DNA from: Bacillota bacterium | GTDB lineage: Bacteria > Bacillota_E > Sulfobacillia > Sulfobacillales > Sulfobacillaceae | DNA: 5,876 nucleotides | Assembly: GCA_021802375.1 (NCBI GenBank) | Contig: JAKAAL010000306.1 | Location: forward strand, 1-5,876 | Direction: 5' to 3' | In this document: piece after piece, positions 5,411 to 5,876 of the stretch | Position numbering within the stretch: the first letter of the stretch is position 1 | Layout: the number at the start of each line of letters is the position of its first letter | Made by a program: the position numbers and the translations under genes | The notes under the pieces: model-generated | Database searches by the model: none | Told to the model about the DNA's origin: nothing | Seen by the model: the letters and a program-made list of their open reading frames with translations, nothing else

Positions 5411-5876
<466 letters not shown>

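Overview
The window carries a compatible-solute operon on the minus strand followed by three unrelated-looking genes. Translation signals are strongly Gram-positive in style: AGGAGG cores precede ectD, ectC, the DODA-type dioxygenase gene and the aldo/keto reductase gene, each with a 7-nt spacer. GTG starts occur (ectC, ectA), base composition is moderate, and in EctC the three iron-ligand positions fall exactly at the numbering known for the Paenibacillus enzyme (E57, Y85, H93). This suggests a member of the Bacillota. A Sulfobacillus- or Alicyclobacillus-like acidophile would fit, but that genus guess is inference only.

Layout. From 2963 down to the left edge (minus strand) lies ectA-ectB-ectC-ectD, a complete ectoine/hydroxyectoine pathway except that ectD runs off the left edge. 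EctB makes L-2,4-diaminobutyrate from aspartate semialdehyde, EctA acetylates it, EctC cyclises the product to ectoine, and EctD hydroxylates ectoine to 5-hydroxyectoine. Gene spacing is tight: ectA's stop lies in ectB's Shine-Dalgarno, followed by gaps of 40 nt and 25 nt. A single osmotically or thermally responsive transcript is likely. No ask (aspartokinase) or ectR-type regulator is visible in this window.

From 2964 to 3332 is a 369-nt divergent intergenic region. It holds a probable ectA promoter, a clear extended -10 promoter for the rightward gene, a 14-bp perfect palindrome, and what looks like the remnant of a LysR-family regulator in the plus strand. From 3333 to 4112 is a complete class III extradiol dioxygenase of the DODA/YgiD type. 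From 4113 to 4292, between two convergent genes, sits an elaborate 78-nt imperfect inverted repeat. From 5210 back to 4293 is an AraC-family regulator, divergent from an aldo/keto reductase gene (5432 to the right edge, truncated). That pair is plausibly a regulator and its target.

No clearly new multi-gene system is present. The items most worth a second look are the convergent-region hairpin, the LysR remnant, the odd translation starts of ectA and ectB, and the corrected start of the AraC gene.
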